From the NCBI GenBank assembly GCA_026394715.1, contig JAPKXR010000230.1, positions 1 to 64,000 of the forward strand: 64,000 bases of DNA, given 5' to 3'. Below are positions 31,579 to 41,872 of the stretch, piece after piece. The translations under genes were made by a program, and so were the position numbers. Positions within the stretch are counted from its first letter, which is position 1. Every line of letters begins with the position of its first letter. This DNA comes from Methanomicrobiales archaeon (GTDB taxonomy: Archaea; Halobacteriota; Methanomicrobia; Methanomicrobiales; Methanospirillaceae). Under the pieces are notes generated by a model. The model worked only from the letters and a program-made list of their open reading frames with translations. It did not search any database and was not told where the DNA came from.

Positions 31579-32283
31579 CTACCTGGTATCCCACGCAAAC
31601 AGGTCGTTGGTAGCCCCGGGGTTCTCTTCCTGTACTGTTGCTTTTGATTTGAACGAAGGTTTGTTTACCATTTTTGTTACCCTGTATGCCATCATATTTT
31701 CAGGCGGATAGGGGTTGAGCATGGTTGCCAGTCCCTCGCTAATGTCGCAGTCCGGGCACAGCCATTTTTTTTCATCTTCCCTGATAAGAATTGCCGGCAT
31801 CCGGTTATGGATGGGGGTGACCAATGAATTCGGGCCGGTTGTGATAATTGTAAAAGACCACACCATCCTGCCATCCGGCGCCTCCCGGGAATTGCAAAGC
31901 CCGGCCATGCTAAAAATTTCCTGGGTTTTCATCCTGAAATAATAGGGGGACTTCTGATTTCCTGACTTTTTCCATTCATAAAAACCCGTGGCTGGAACAA
32001 CGCAGCGACCATGTAAGAGGAGTGGACGGAACAACTTATTTTCATTTAGTGCCTCAGCCCTTGCGTTAACCGGTGCCTGTGCCGGTTTCTCACCCCTGAT
32101 CCGTGAAGGGATGAGGCCCCAGTGCATCATGACAACCTGTGCACGTTCATTCCCGGTAATGACGGGGACTTCCTCACCCGGTGCAATATTGAACCTGGGC
32201 AGGGAGATCCCGGGGGGTTCATGGACACCGAAGCGCTCAGCCAGGTAACCTATCCTCACTGCGATAGAGAAGCGACCACACAT
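31579..32283 (-). CDS. SRAP/HMCES (YedK) family abasic-site protein
   Basis: MCGRFSIA with Cys2, FNIAPGEEVPVI, MHWGLIPSRI, NARAEAL, CVVPATGFYEWKK. Confidence 0.93.
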   Translation of the reverse strand: MCGRFSIAVRIGYLAERFGVHEPPGISLPRFNIAPGEEVPVITGNERAQVVMMHWGLIPSRIRGEKPAQAPVNARAEALNENKLFRPLLLHGRCVVPATGFYEWKKSGNQKSPYYFRMKTQEIFSMAGLCNSREAPDGRMVWSFTIITTGPNSLVTPIHNRMPAILIREDEKKWLCPDCDISEGLATMLNPYPPENMMAYRVTKMVNKPSFKSKATVQEENPGATNDLFAWDTR

Positions 32284-32433
32284 TACTGACTGGTAGTTGC
32301 GAAAAGTGGATAATAGTATTCCGGTAGAGATGACTCAGTCTGGGTATTCAATGGGGCGGTTTTAATGTGGTTCCGGCATTATGGTAAAAATCCGTGTTTC
32401 GGCGGGGAATTATTCGGAAAAGTTCAGGACTCT

Positions 32434-32877
32434 TCATGAATCTCTTTCCTTCGCACTACCCTCAAGACGACGTTTTACATTCTCCTGGTGCAGGATTTTC
32501 TCCGTGAGAAATTCTTTGTACACCCCGTCTCTCAACGGGATTGCCTCAAACCGCATAATAAACTCTTTTATAAGTCCTTTTTCATAAATGAGATTAAGGG
32601 CGGTACTCGTGATCTCTTCATAGGCCTTGCTATGTGCATGACTGGCATCCATCCGGTACTTTTGCATATACGCCGTGCAGAGACAATCTACCACGAGATT
32701 GAAATAAAGGATCATGGTCTCCTTATCGGCCTTTGAGACTTGTTCAGATTCGATCTCGACTTCTGCCCAGAAATTACGAATAATCCTGACAAGATCTTCA
32801 AATTCTTCATCAGAAACGGTGTTACCACCACGGGTTGCAACCTCTCGAACGAATGTACGTATCTCGTTGTCATCCAT
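32434..32877 (-). CDS. Hypothetical helical protein
   Basis: 147 aa coding-like ORF; no recognisable domain. Confidence 0.55.
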   Translation of the reverse strand: MDDNEIRTFVREVATRGGNTVSDEEFEDLVRIIRNFWAEVEIESEQVSKADKETMILYFNLVVDCLCTAYMQKYRMDASHAHSKAYEEITSTALNLIYEKGLIKEFIMRFEAIPLRDGVYKEFLTEKILHQENVKRRLEGSAKERDS

Positions 32878-33126
32878 AAAGCGCCTGCGGGATCCTTTAT
32901 TGGTATACCCTTTACGGGTAATATAAGTGCAGCGGTATGATCATGGCTATGTGAAAAACCATTTCCCTCTCTTTCCGCCGTGATCAAAGAACTGCCAGGA
33001 ATACCTGTATTTTAGATCTACGGACGTTTGCCCGGAAGTGCAACAGAAAAATGAAGACGTCTTCACATATTATTCGGATTATCCTTGCATATTCGTACTA
33101 ACAATAAACTTATTTCTCCAACAATG

Positions 33127-33134
33127 TATAAATA
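33127..33134 (+). promoter_or_regulatory. TATA-box candidate (TATAAATA) upstream of trpB2
   Basis: About 22-29 nt before ATG 33156; spacing fits a leaderless or near-leaderless transcript. Confidence 0.45.
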
Positions 33135-33155
33135 TGTACAGAAGTGAATACTATT

Positions 33156-34514
33156 ATGCAAACTAAAATTCTCCTTGACGAGGACCAGATGCCAAAACGG
33201 TGGTATAATGTCCAGGCGGACCTGAAAACTCCGCTGGACCCCCCGCTCCATCCCCAGACCCGGGCTCTGATTAAGCCCGAAGACCTCTCTCCTATCTTTC
33301 CAATGGAGATTATCCGTCAGGAAGTGACTACTGACCGTTATATCGATATTCCTGAAGAGGTGCAGGAAGTGCTTCGCTTATGGAGACCAAGTCCGCTGTA
33401 CCGTGCCTACAGGCTTGAAAAATTCCTAAAGACGCCGGCGAAGATTTACTACAAGTGGGAAGGGGTAAGTCCTGCCGGTAGCCACAAGACGAACACGTCC
33501 ATCCCGCAGGCATACTATAACATGAAGGCAGGGATTGAACGGATCGCTACGGAGACCGGAGCAGGCCAGTGGGGTTCTGCGATGTCCTTTGCAACCATGC
33601 TCTACGATCTCGAGTGTACTGTCTACATGGTCAGGTCAAGCTATACACAGAAACCCTACCGGAAGTCGATGATGCATGTCTGGGGAGCAGAATGTATCCC
33701 CAGTCCAAGCACAAAAACGAATGCGGGCCGTTCAATGCTCGAAAAAGATCCTGATACCCCGGGAAGCCTTGGCATGGCCATCTCTGAAGCGGTTGAAGAT
33801 GCGGCATCCCACAAGAACACCAATTACGCATTAGGTTCGGTCTTAAACCATGTCTGTCTCCACCAGACCATTATCGGGCTCGAATGCCGTGAGCAGCTCG
33901 CGATGGTCGATGACTACCCGGACGTTGTGATCGGATGTGTTGGCGGCGGGTCAAACTTCGCCGGGATCTCGTTCCCGTTTGCCGGTGACAAGCTGACCGG
34001 GAAGCACAAGGATGTCGATATCATCGGTGTTGAACCTGCGTCCTGCCCCACGCTGACAAAAGGGTTGTTTACCTATGACCTTGCGGATGAGGCCGGGTAT
34101 ACCCCGCTCCTCAAGATGTTCACGCTTGGTCATGATTTTGTGCCGCCCTCCATGCATGCAGGTGGTCTCCGCTACCACGGTGACTCCCCTATTGTATCGC
34201 GGCTCGTACATGACGGAATAATGCGGGCTGTCTCATATCACCAGAGTGAAGTCTTTGAAGCGGCCCAGACCTTCGCAAGGACTGAAGGGATTATTGTCGC
34301 ACCCGAGACTTCCCATGCGGTACGATCTGCAATTGACGAGGCCCTTGCCTGCAAAAAGACCGGTGTGGGTAAGACCATTCTCTTTAACTGTTCAGGTCAC
34401 GGCAATTTTGATATGTCGGCATATGATGCCTATTACGAAGGTAAGCTGGTGGACTACGAATACCCGGACGCGTTGATCAAAGAGGCCATCGCCCGGATAC
34501 CAAAAATTTCCTGA
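33156..34514 (+). CDS. trpB2: TrpB2-type tryptophan synthase beta-like protein
   Basis: [59 protein letters not shown] opens at 33144 (GTG), ATG at 33156. Confidence 0.92.
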   Translation: MQTKILLDEDQMPKRWYNVQADLKTPLDPPLHPQTRALIKPEDLSPIFPMEIIRQEVTTDRYIDIPEEVQEVLRLWRPSPLYRAYRLEKFLKTPAKIYYKWEGVSPAGSHKTNTSIPQAYYNMKAGIERIATETGAGQWGSAMSFATMLYDLECTVYMVRSSYTQKPYRKSMMHVWGAECIPSPSTKTNAGRSMLEKDPDTPGSLGMAISEAVEDAASHKNTNYALGSVLNHVCLHQTIIGLECREQLAMVDDYPDVVIGCVGGGSNFAGISFPFAGDKLTGKHKDVDIIGVEPASCPTLTKGLFTYDLADEAGYTPLLKMFTLGHDFVPPSMHAGGLRYHGDSPIVSRLVHDGIMRAVSYHQSEVFEAAQTFARTEGIIVAPETSHAVRSAIDEALACKKTGVGKTILFNCSGHGNFDMSAYDAYYEGKLVDYEYPDALIKEAIARIPKIS

Positions 34515-34526
34515 ATATCTTTTTTT

Positions 34527-35648
34527 ATGCGACGCATTGGATTTTTGATCAACCCGGTAGCCGGTATGGGTGGTGCCGTGGGGCTTAAGGGTACCGATGG
34601 CAATGTTGAAGAAGCCCGCCGCCGGGGTGCGTCACCGCAGGCAAAGAACCGGGCGCACATTACGCTTTCCCTGCTTGCCCGTGAACCCGGAATTAGTTTT
34701 TTTACCTGTTCAGGCCAGATGGGGGAGGAGGCCCTCAAGGAAACCGGGGTGCAGGAATACCAGGTTCTCTATCATTGCCACGATGAGAGTAGTGCCAATG
34801 ATACGCGGCAGGCTGCACTGGCATTTAAAATGGCCGGTGTTGACCTGGTCCTTTTTTGCGGGGGTGACGGGACTGCCCGGGATATCTTTGATGCAATAGG
34901 CCGGGACCTGCCGATCCTTGGCATTCCTGCCGGTGTGAAGATGTACTCCGCTGTCTTCGCCATCGATCCTGCAATCGCCGCAGAACTCATGACCGGGTAC
35001 GATGCGCATTCCCTGCGTGATTCCGAAATAATGGATGTTGACGAAGACGCATACCGGGCGGGGGTGCTGAAAACCCGGTTGTATGGGATTGCCCGCACTC
35101 CTGCTCTTCCGGGAAAAGTCCAGCTCTCCAAGCACGTCTTTGAAGAGGGGAACGAGGAACGGGCAAAAGGAAAAATAGCCCGTTTTATTCATGAAATAAT
35201 GATCCCGGATGTGCTCTATGTCCTCGGTGCAGGGACTACCACCGAGGCTGTTGCCCGGGATATCGGTGTGAATAAGACGTTGCTGGGTGTAGATGCAATA
35301 AAAAACGGGAAAATCGTTGCACTTGATATCAATGAACAAATACTATGGGATTTGCTCCTCCAGGGAGAGGAGGTAAAAATTCTTATCAGCCCGATTGGTG
35401 CACAGGGTTTCATCCTTGGCCGGGGTAACCAGCAGATTAGTCCCCGGATCATACGACGGGTCGGGCTTGGGAACATCATCGTTGTTGCAACCCCCCATAA
35501 ACTCAGGGAAACCCCAGTCCTGTATGTGGACTCCGGGGACTCAGGTCTTGACGCAGAATTTGGTGAAACTGTGCTTGTTGTCTCGGGTTACCATATGGCC
35601 CAGCGAAAACGCATCTATCACAGCGATACTATTCAAAGCGAAATATAA
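34527..35648 (+). CDS. ATP-NAD kinase-like (COG3199-type) protein
   Basis: MRRIGFLINPVAGMGGAVGLKGTDG, LVLFCGGDGTARDI, LGIPAGVKMYSAVF. Confidence 0.82.
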   Translation: MRRIGFLINPVAGMGGAVGLKGTDGNVEEARRRGASPQAKNRAHITLSLLAREPGISFFTCSGQMGEEALKETGVQEYQVLYHCHDESSANDTRQAALAFKMAGVDLVLFCGGDGTARDIFDAIGRDLPILGIPAGVKMYSAVFAIDPAIAAELMTGYDAHSLRDSEIMDVDEDAYRAGVLKTRLYGIARTPALPGKVQLSKHVFEEGNEERAKGKIARFIHEIMIPDVLYVLGAGTTTEAVARDIGVNKTLLGVDAIKNGKIVALDINEQILWDLLLQGEEVKILISPIGAQGFILGRGNQQISPRIIRRVGLGNIIVVATPHKLRETPVLYVDSGDSGLDAEFGETVLVVSGYHMAQRKRIYHSDTIQSEI

Positions 35649-35754
35649 ACCCCGGGATAAAGATAAATCAGAAAGTCCGGTGACCTGATATCCAGCCGGT
35701 TTTGCTATCCTGGGAAGTCAGATACCCGTCATCTTTTATTTTCTACAATGCATA

Positions 35755-35784
35755 GTGACTAGTCAGTCTAGACCATTCAGTCTA
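35755..35784. promoter_or_regulatory. Tandem palindromic TetR-type operator candidate: GTGAC-N6-GTCTA and TAGAC-N6-GTCTA
   Basis: 35769..35784 is TAGAC CATTCA GTCTA (exact 5-nt arms); 35755..35770 is GTGAC TAGTCA GTCTA (imperfect), containing the palindrome TGACTAGTCA. A TetR gene lies downstream at 37833. Confidence 0.6.
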
Positions 35785-35826
35785 ATGAATGCGGCAGAGT
35801 GCCCGGCAGTACAATCGGAGATATCC

Positions 35827-37027
35827 ATGCAATACCGGCAAGTACCCAAAAATGGCGATCAATTATCAGCACTTGGCTTTGGTGCAATGCGTCTTGCAAC
35901 GAAGCGACTGAACATCGATGAAGAGCGTGCCACACGGCAGATCCGTGATGCGATCGACAATGGTGTAAACTATATCGATACCGCAGTCCCCTACCACGGC
36001 GGGGAGAGCGAGCGTTTTTTAGGTAGGGTACTCTTGGGGGGATACCGGGAGAAGGTGAAACTTGCCACCAAACTTCCGCCGTGGAGTGTAAAATCCCGCG
36101 GAGATATGGACCGGATCCTCGACATCCAGCTAAAGAAACTCCAGACGGATCACATCGATTATTACCTTCTCCACTCGCTCGAAGCCGGTCACTGGAAAAG
36201 ACTTTTAGAACTCGGGGTCCTGGAATTTTTGGACTCGGTTAAGGCAGCCGGAAAAATTACCAATGCCGGTTTCTCCTTCCACGGCGACCGGAAGACGTTC
36301 AGGGAGATCATCGATTCCTATGACTGGACGTTCTGCCAGATCCAGTACAATTTTCTCGATGAAATGAACCAGGCCGGGACCGAAGGGCTCCACTACGCGG
36401 CCTCAAAAAATATCGCAGTCATGGTGATGGAACCGCTCCGGGGTGGGATGCTTGCCGGAAAACTCCCGGTCGATGTTGAACAGGTATACCGCGCAGGCAG
36501 CAACGAAACGATCTGCAGCGGAATGGGCACTCCGTTGGGTCTGGAACCATCCTGAAGTCACCGTTGTGCTCTCCGGCATGAATGTTGAGAACCACATAGC
36601 CGAGAACCTGAATACCTGTGAGAATGCCCTGCCCGGCTCCATGACACCCGATGAACTCGCGACCGTGGAGAAGGTGGCAGCGACCTACCGGAAGCTGATC
36701 AAGGTAGGCTGTACCGGCTGTGCCTATTGTATGCCCTGTCCGTTTGGGGTGAATATTCCCCAGTGTTTCTCAATGTACAATGATTATTCCATGGGCCTGA
36801 ACCGCATGATGACCCGGGGCTTCTATGGCCTGCAGCTGATGGGTGGAATGGGAACGCCTGCCGATGCCTCGCTCTGCCGGAACTGCGGGAAGTGTGTAAA
36901 GGCCTGCCCCCAGAAGATTGCCATACCGGATGAACTCAAAAAAGTCAAACGTACTCTTGGCGGGCTCAGCACGAAGATCATGATCCCGCTGATCCGTTTG
37001 ATGATCTCGCCAAAGGTGAAGGAATAA
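35827..37027 (+). pseudogene. Aldo/keto reductase with C-terminal 4Fe-4S motifs, frameshifted
   Basis: Frame of ORF 35755..36555 is AKR-like to about 36485; homology-like sequence continues in the frame of ORF 36443..37027 (KRSAAEWALRWVWNHPEVTVVLSGMN...CTGCAYCMPCPFGV...CRNCGKCVKACPQ). Confidence 0.82.
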
Positions 37028-37046
37028 GAGGAGATTGGAGAAGACC

Positions 37047-37801
37047 ATGACGACAACCATCTATTATTTTTCAGCAACCGGTAACAGCCTTTAGGGGGTC
37101 AGAAAGCTTGCCGAAGGACTCGGGGAATGCACGGTTCAATCCATCCCGGAACTGATCCTTTCGGGCGATCAGATCGTCTGCCCCGTGTACGGAACAGGGA
37201 TCCCCCTGATTATCGCTGATTTTGTGAAGAGGGCAGATCTCTCTACAGCGGAGTACGTCTTTGTCGTGCTGACTTACGGGGCCTATACCGGGGCGGTTGA
37301 GAACATGACGTATAATATCCTGGATGCCGCCGGGAGAGTTTCGGATTATATTACGAAAGTGAAGATGGCCGATAACTACCTGCCCATTTTCAGCCCCCGA
37401 AGGGTGAAGAACCTGAGATGCTGATGTCGTCAACCCGGGACGGGTTTGCTATCGCTGCACGTGAGATACATGAAAAGAAGAGAAGTATTCCGCAGAACTT
37501 CTTCATCCACAAGTGGATAGGGCGTCTGATGTACCGGATCTCTATGAAGGGGGAGAAGCTCGATAAGCGTTTCCAAACTGACCCAAGCTGCAACGGGTTC
37601 CGAACCTGTGAGAAGGTCTGCCCGGTGAAAAATATCACCCTCGAAATGAAGAGACTGGTCTGGTACCACCACTGTGAACTGTGTTTTGCCTGTGTTCACC
37701 ACTGCCCGAAAAAGGCAATCCAGTACAGCTTCATGACCCGGGGGAAAGAGCGGTACAGGAACCCGGAAGTATCCCTCAAAGACCGGATGAGGAAATCATA
37801 A
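37047..37801 (+). pseudogene. EFR1-like flavodoxin-ferredoxin protein, disrupted by in-frame TAG and a -1 frameshift
   Basis: MTTTIYYFSATGNSL then TAG (37092..37094) then GVRKLAEGLGECTVQ...; frame change near the C5 run at 37394..37398; C-terminus has CNGFRTCEKVCPVKNI and CELCFACVHHCPKKAI. Confidence 0.8.
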
Positions 37802-37832
37802 GATTCATGGCGAGTGAAGGAGGGAAACAACA

Positions 37833-38459
37833 GTGACACAGGTTAAGAATAAACAATCAGGTCCGAAAAAACCAGCCAAAGGGCAGGACGCTGACGCAGG
37901 CAAATCTCCAGGGAACCGGGAGAAGATCCTCGCAACGGCACTCCGCCTCTTCACAGCGCAAGGTGTAGATTCCACCCCCACAGCACAGATCAGCAGGGAT
38001 GCTGGCGTCTCGACCGGAACGCCCTTCCATTACTTTCCGGACAAGAAGAGTCTCATAGACCAGCTGTACCTTTCAATCAAGAAGAAACTGGCGGAGGCAA
38101 TCCGCAGCCATGACGACGAAACGCTTCCGACGAAACAGCGGCTCGGGCAATGCCTGCGGGGGTATGTCGCATGGGGCGTGGAAAACCCGGAAAAGATGCA
38201 GTTCCTGGACCAGATGTATAACTCTCCGGGCCTCTGCGAAGAGGTGAAATGCCAGGCCTATGACGATTTCGCCTGGATGCTCGAACTTGGCGATGCAGCG
38301 GTCCGTGAAGGAGTATTACCCGATCGGCCCCGTGAATTTCAGGTCGTGATGCTCTCCCGCATCCTGAATGGTATCCTGACGCTGATAGATTCCAAAAAAT
38401 CAGGCATGTCACAGGATGAGATCATAGAAAACGGGCTTGCGATGCTCTGGAACCATTGA
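37833..38459 (+). CDS. TetR-family transcriptional regulator
   Basis: REKILATALRLFTAQGVDSTPTAQISRDAGVSTGTPFHYFPDKKSLIDQLY. Confidence 0.92.
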   Translation: MTQVKNKQSGPKKPAKGQDADAGKSPGNREKILATALRLFTAQGVDSTPTAQISRDAGVSTGTPFHYFPDKKSLIDQLYLSIKKKLAEAIRSHDDETLPTKQRLGQCLRGYVAWGVENPEKMQFLDQMYNSPGLCEEVKCQAYDDFAWMLELGDAAVREGVLPDRPREFQVVMLSRILNGILTLIDSKKSGMSQDEIIENGLAMLWNH

Positions 38460-38477
38460 ATACGTTGGAGTTAACCG

Positions 38478-38976
38478 ATGACAGATACCGTAACAGAACG
38501 TCCAAGTATAGCAGGTCCGGGTCCGATAGTTCTCCGGGCCCTGATCATTGCGGTTGTCCTGGGAGATTTTCTCTCCACCGTTCCTCATCTCTTCACTCAG
38601 TATCGCAATACCGGTCATCGGAAAGGATATGGCCCTGGGTACCGCGGAGCTTGGCTGGATCCCCATCTCGTTCCTGCTGGCATCCTCGGCAGTCACGCTG
38701 GCTGCGGGAACCATCGCCACGTTCCGGCGGTTTGGTAACCAGCTCTCGGTAGCCATCCCGATGATGGTATTATCAGTTTTCCTGGGAAATACGGTTCTTA
38801 CTGATGTGCCCGACCCGGATTTTCTTATGGCACTTCGGGTGATCTTCGGCATCTTCCTCGGTCTTGCGGTAATCGCGATTGTCTGCTCGGTTCTGCAGGA
38901 AAGAGTGAGATGGAAGGGGCGCTGCCCGGAACAATCGCGGGGAATTACCGTGGGCCGGAGGGAGCCGCACATTTGA
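38478..38976 (+). pseudogene. MFS transporter remnant (frameshifted and truncated)
   Basis: N-terminus in frame of 38478 (PIVLRALIIAVVLGDFLSTV), then +1 frame (SSLSIAIPVIGKDMALGTAELGWIPISFLLASSAVTLAAGTIATF); ends after about 165 aa. Confidence 0.72.
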
Positions 38977-39095
38977 CGGCAGACCCCCCATCGCATTTCC
39001 ACTGATGTTTAGCGGTTCTCGTTGGATTGACAGGTCAGATAGAATCGGGGCGCATTTTAAGGCAAAATCAGAAAAAAAGTAGAATTGGTTGTTTT

Positions 39096-41159
39096 TCAAA
39101 GAAGCCCCGGGGCCCGTGTCCTGAACCGCTGCCATAATACACGGCCCATTACCCGGAATGTAAAATCCAGCTCGGTGAAACTTGGGATCTGGTGCTCTTT
39201 GAGTATTTTGCGGCCGATATCCATTGACTCTCCCCCAAGCAGGGTTGCAATAACCCGGTTGTCAGTACTCCCTGAAAAATTAAGGATCTGTCCGGCAAGA
39301 TTTTTTGATGTAAGGACCAGGTTTGGGAACCCGATAATAAATGCCATGTCCCATAGATCCCCATGCCTGGCGAGCACTTCAAAAGTCCTCTGGAACCTGA
39401 GTTCGTTTGCATCGCCGAGCAGATCGATCGGGTTCCCCTTGTTCCAGTATTCAGGCAGAAACTCGTTCATTTCCTCGATCACGTCAGGCGGAAGGTCGAC
39501 TATTTCTATACCATACCGCTCAGCATAGTCAGCTGAAAGGACTGCGAACCCCCCTGCATTGGTAATTACAACCGCCCTCTTACCTTTCGGGTACCGTTTC
39601 GGGTGGGCAAGCATCTGTGCCGCAAGAAATGCGCCGGTTAAAGTGTGGACTGTGATTGCCCCGGATCGGCGGAATGCTTCCATGTAGACCTCCCATGACC
39701 CGGATAATGAACCCGTATGGGAAGATGCCGCCTTTTGACCCCTTTCAGATGCCCCGGACTTGATCACGATTACAGGTTTTGTTTTTGAAACCTCACTGAC
39801 GACTTCCATAAATGCCTTCCCATCGGTGATCTGTTCGACATACAGGATAATGGCCTTTGTTTTTTCATCTTTCTCGACATACCGGAGGTAATCGAGGAAA
39901 TTTAAGTCAGCCTGGTTTCCCACCGATATCACGTTTGAAAACCCAAGGTCCTCGCTGATGCTCCAGTCGACAACGGTGTTGATAATCGCTCCGCTCTGGG
40001 AGATAAAGGCAATATTACCTTTTTTTGGGGACTGGTGAACATAGGTCGTATCAATACCCCGGGGTGGGATTATGATCCCGAGACAGTTCGGCCCTATAAT
40101 TCTCGTACCGTGTGCTCGTGCAATATCCATCACCCGGTTTTCAAGTGCCTTACCCCGATCTCCCATTTCCTTGAATCCCGCAGTGATGATCACCACCATG
40201 GGTATCCCTTTCCGGCCACATTCCTCGACCACATGTGGTACGTGGATTGAAGGCACAGTTACGACTGCGAGATCTACCGGTGCCGGGATATCCATTACCG
40301 ATGAATATGCCCTGATCCCCTGGATCTCCGATCGTTTATTGTTAACCGGGTAGAGCTGACCTGGAAAATGGAGGAGATTGTGCATTACTGCATATCCCAT
40401 CTTCGTTGAGTCCTGTGACGCACCGATTACGGCGACTGACCTGGGATTAAAATATTCAAGAGGTACCGGGGCACGTGTCACGGTGATTTGCTGGTCGATC
40501 TCATCGGTGAGGATGATCCGGGCGTCAACTGCACAGGCTCCATTTTCGTAGAGGCGGATTGGGTTGATGTCAAATTCCACCAAGTTCTCATTTTCCTCGA
40601 AGACCTGTGCGATAGCGAGGATAGTCCGGACAAGTGCTTCTTCATCACGGGGCTTTGCCCCGCGGTACCCGGCGATAAGGGGGTAGAAATTGATCTCGTG
40701 CACCATCTGCCTCACTTCTTCTTCAGTAATCGGGAGAATGCGTAACGTCACGTCCCTGACGAGTTCAACCATGGTACCTCCCATCCCGAACGTGAGGACT
40801 TTCCCAAAGGCAGGATCGGTTTTACCTCCGATGATCAGTTCAAGCCCGGGGTCTGCCTGTTTCTCAACAATTACACCCGTGATTTCTGCCATAGGATCGA
40901 ATGCTTTCGCCCCCTCGATGATCTTCACAAAAGCCTCCAGGGCCGCATTCCTGCTGCTGACTCCGACAATAACACCCCCGGCGTCGCTCTTATGGATAAT
41001 CTGGGGAGAGATAATCTTCATCACGACCGGATAACCAATACGGTCTGCCACTTCAGCAGCATCTTCCCCTTTCTGAACAATCTGGAATTCAGGAACTGGT
41101 ATCCCGTATTTTTTCAGGAGGTCATACCCTTCTGCCTCACTTAACATCTTCCGAGCCAT
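39096..41159 (-). CDS. ADP-forming acyl-CoA/acetyl-CoA synthetase, ATP-grasp and CoA-binding domains fused
   Basis: 687 aa; N-terminal ATP-grasp (YPVVMKIISPQIIHKSDAGGVIVGV), CoA-binding region (VAVIGASQDSTKMGYAVMHNL, GPNCLGII, SQSGAI). Confidence 0.9.
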   Translation of the reverse strand: MARKMLSEAEGYDLLKKYGIPVPEFQIVQKGEDAAEVADRIGYPVVMKIISPQIIHKSDAGGVIVGVSSRNAALEAFVKIIEGAKAFDPMAEITGVIVEKQADPGLELIIGGKTDPAFGKVLTFGMGGTMVELVRDVTLRILPITEEEVRQMVHEINFYPLIAGYRGAKPRDEEALVRTILAIAQVFEENENLVEFDINPIRLYENGACAVDARIILTDEIDQQITVTRAPVPLEYFNPRSVAVIGASQDSTKMGYAVMHNLLHFPGQLYPVNNKRSEIQGIRAYSSVMDIPAPVDLAVVTVPSIHVPHVVEECGRKGIPMVVIITAGFKEMGDRGKALENRVMDIARAHGTRIIGPNCLGIIIPPRGIDTTYVHQSPKKGNIAFISQSGAIINTVVDWSISEDLGFSNVISVGNQADLNFLDYLRYVEKDEKTKAIILYVEQITDGKAFMEVVSEVSKTKPVIVIKSGASERGQKAASSHTGSLSGSWEVYMEAFRRSGAITVHTLTGAFLAAQMLAHPKRYPKGKRAVVITNAGGFAVLSADYAERYGIEIVDLPPDVIEEMNEFLPEYWNKGNPIDLLGDANELRFQRTFEVLARHGDLWDMAFIIGFPNLVLTSKNLAGQILNFSGSTDNRVIATLLGGESMDIGRKILKEHQIPSFTELDFTFRVMGRVLWQRFRTRAPGLL

Positions 41160-41872
41160 TGTTTAAAACCTGTAATCAATTCGTATGAAATCTGGTATAG
41201 TACCAGATCAGTGGTTAAACAGGAGAACCTCACTAATTAACGAAGTTCTTATGTATACTTGACGATTAAAGCTGGTTAATGACTGGATTTAAATTTACTG
41301 GTATCCCTGTATCATCATCAGCACCTAATTATCGCTCTGTTGTAAAAATTGGGCTAAATTCGATGGAATTAAGCTATAGTTGGAGGACATGGGATCCCCC
41401 CCATGCAGGTCATTTTTCCAAGATACACGCAGCCTACAAAAATGTCTCGTTACTAATTCCTGCTGTAATTGAACAGTACATCATCATATTACCCTAAAAT
41501 TCAAGGTGAAATCCATTTTGGATAACCTAAACTATGTGGATCATCATGGCCGAAGGTGGTAATGTATCAGGCCGTATATGAGTGTAAAATTTATAGAAAA
41601 CGGGCTGGCAATGCCCTGGATGCCGATAATATCAATTAGTAGAAGACAGAAAGGGGTGGAACCCCTCATTGCCCACTCCCATTAAGATACTGTTTGGGAT
41701 GGGTTTCCCTAAGGCTCATTAAATACAGAGTTCTGGTGTTCCTTTCTTTCCCAACCGGGGTCGCCAATGCTGAGCGGGCGGAGCCCCCGGGAGCGTGGAT
41801 AAATTTCGGAAGGGTCCTAATAGACACGATAGTTGTAGAGGATGTCAAAAGGGCCCAAATCTTTTAAAAAAA

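Noticed and set aside
38409-39002. 197-aa minus ORF
   Set aside because: Opposite an MFS remnant; the plus frames carry the recognisable transporter sequence.
35650-39100. Decayed cluster interpreted as a mobile-element insertion or genomic island
   Set aside because: No transposase, integrase, tRNA boundary or flanking direct repeat seen; small indels and a stop codon explain the disruption.
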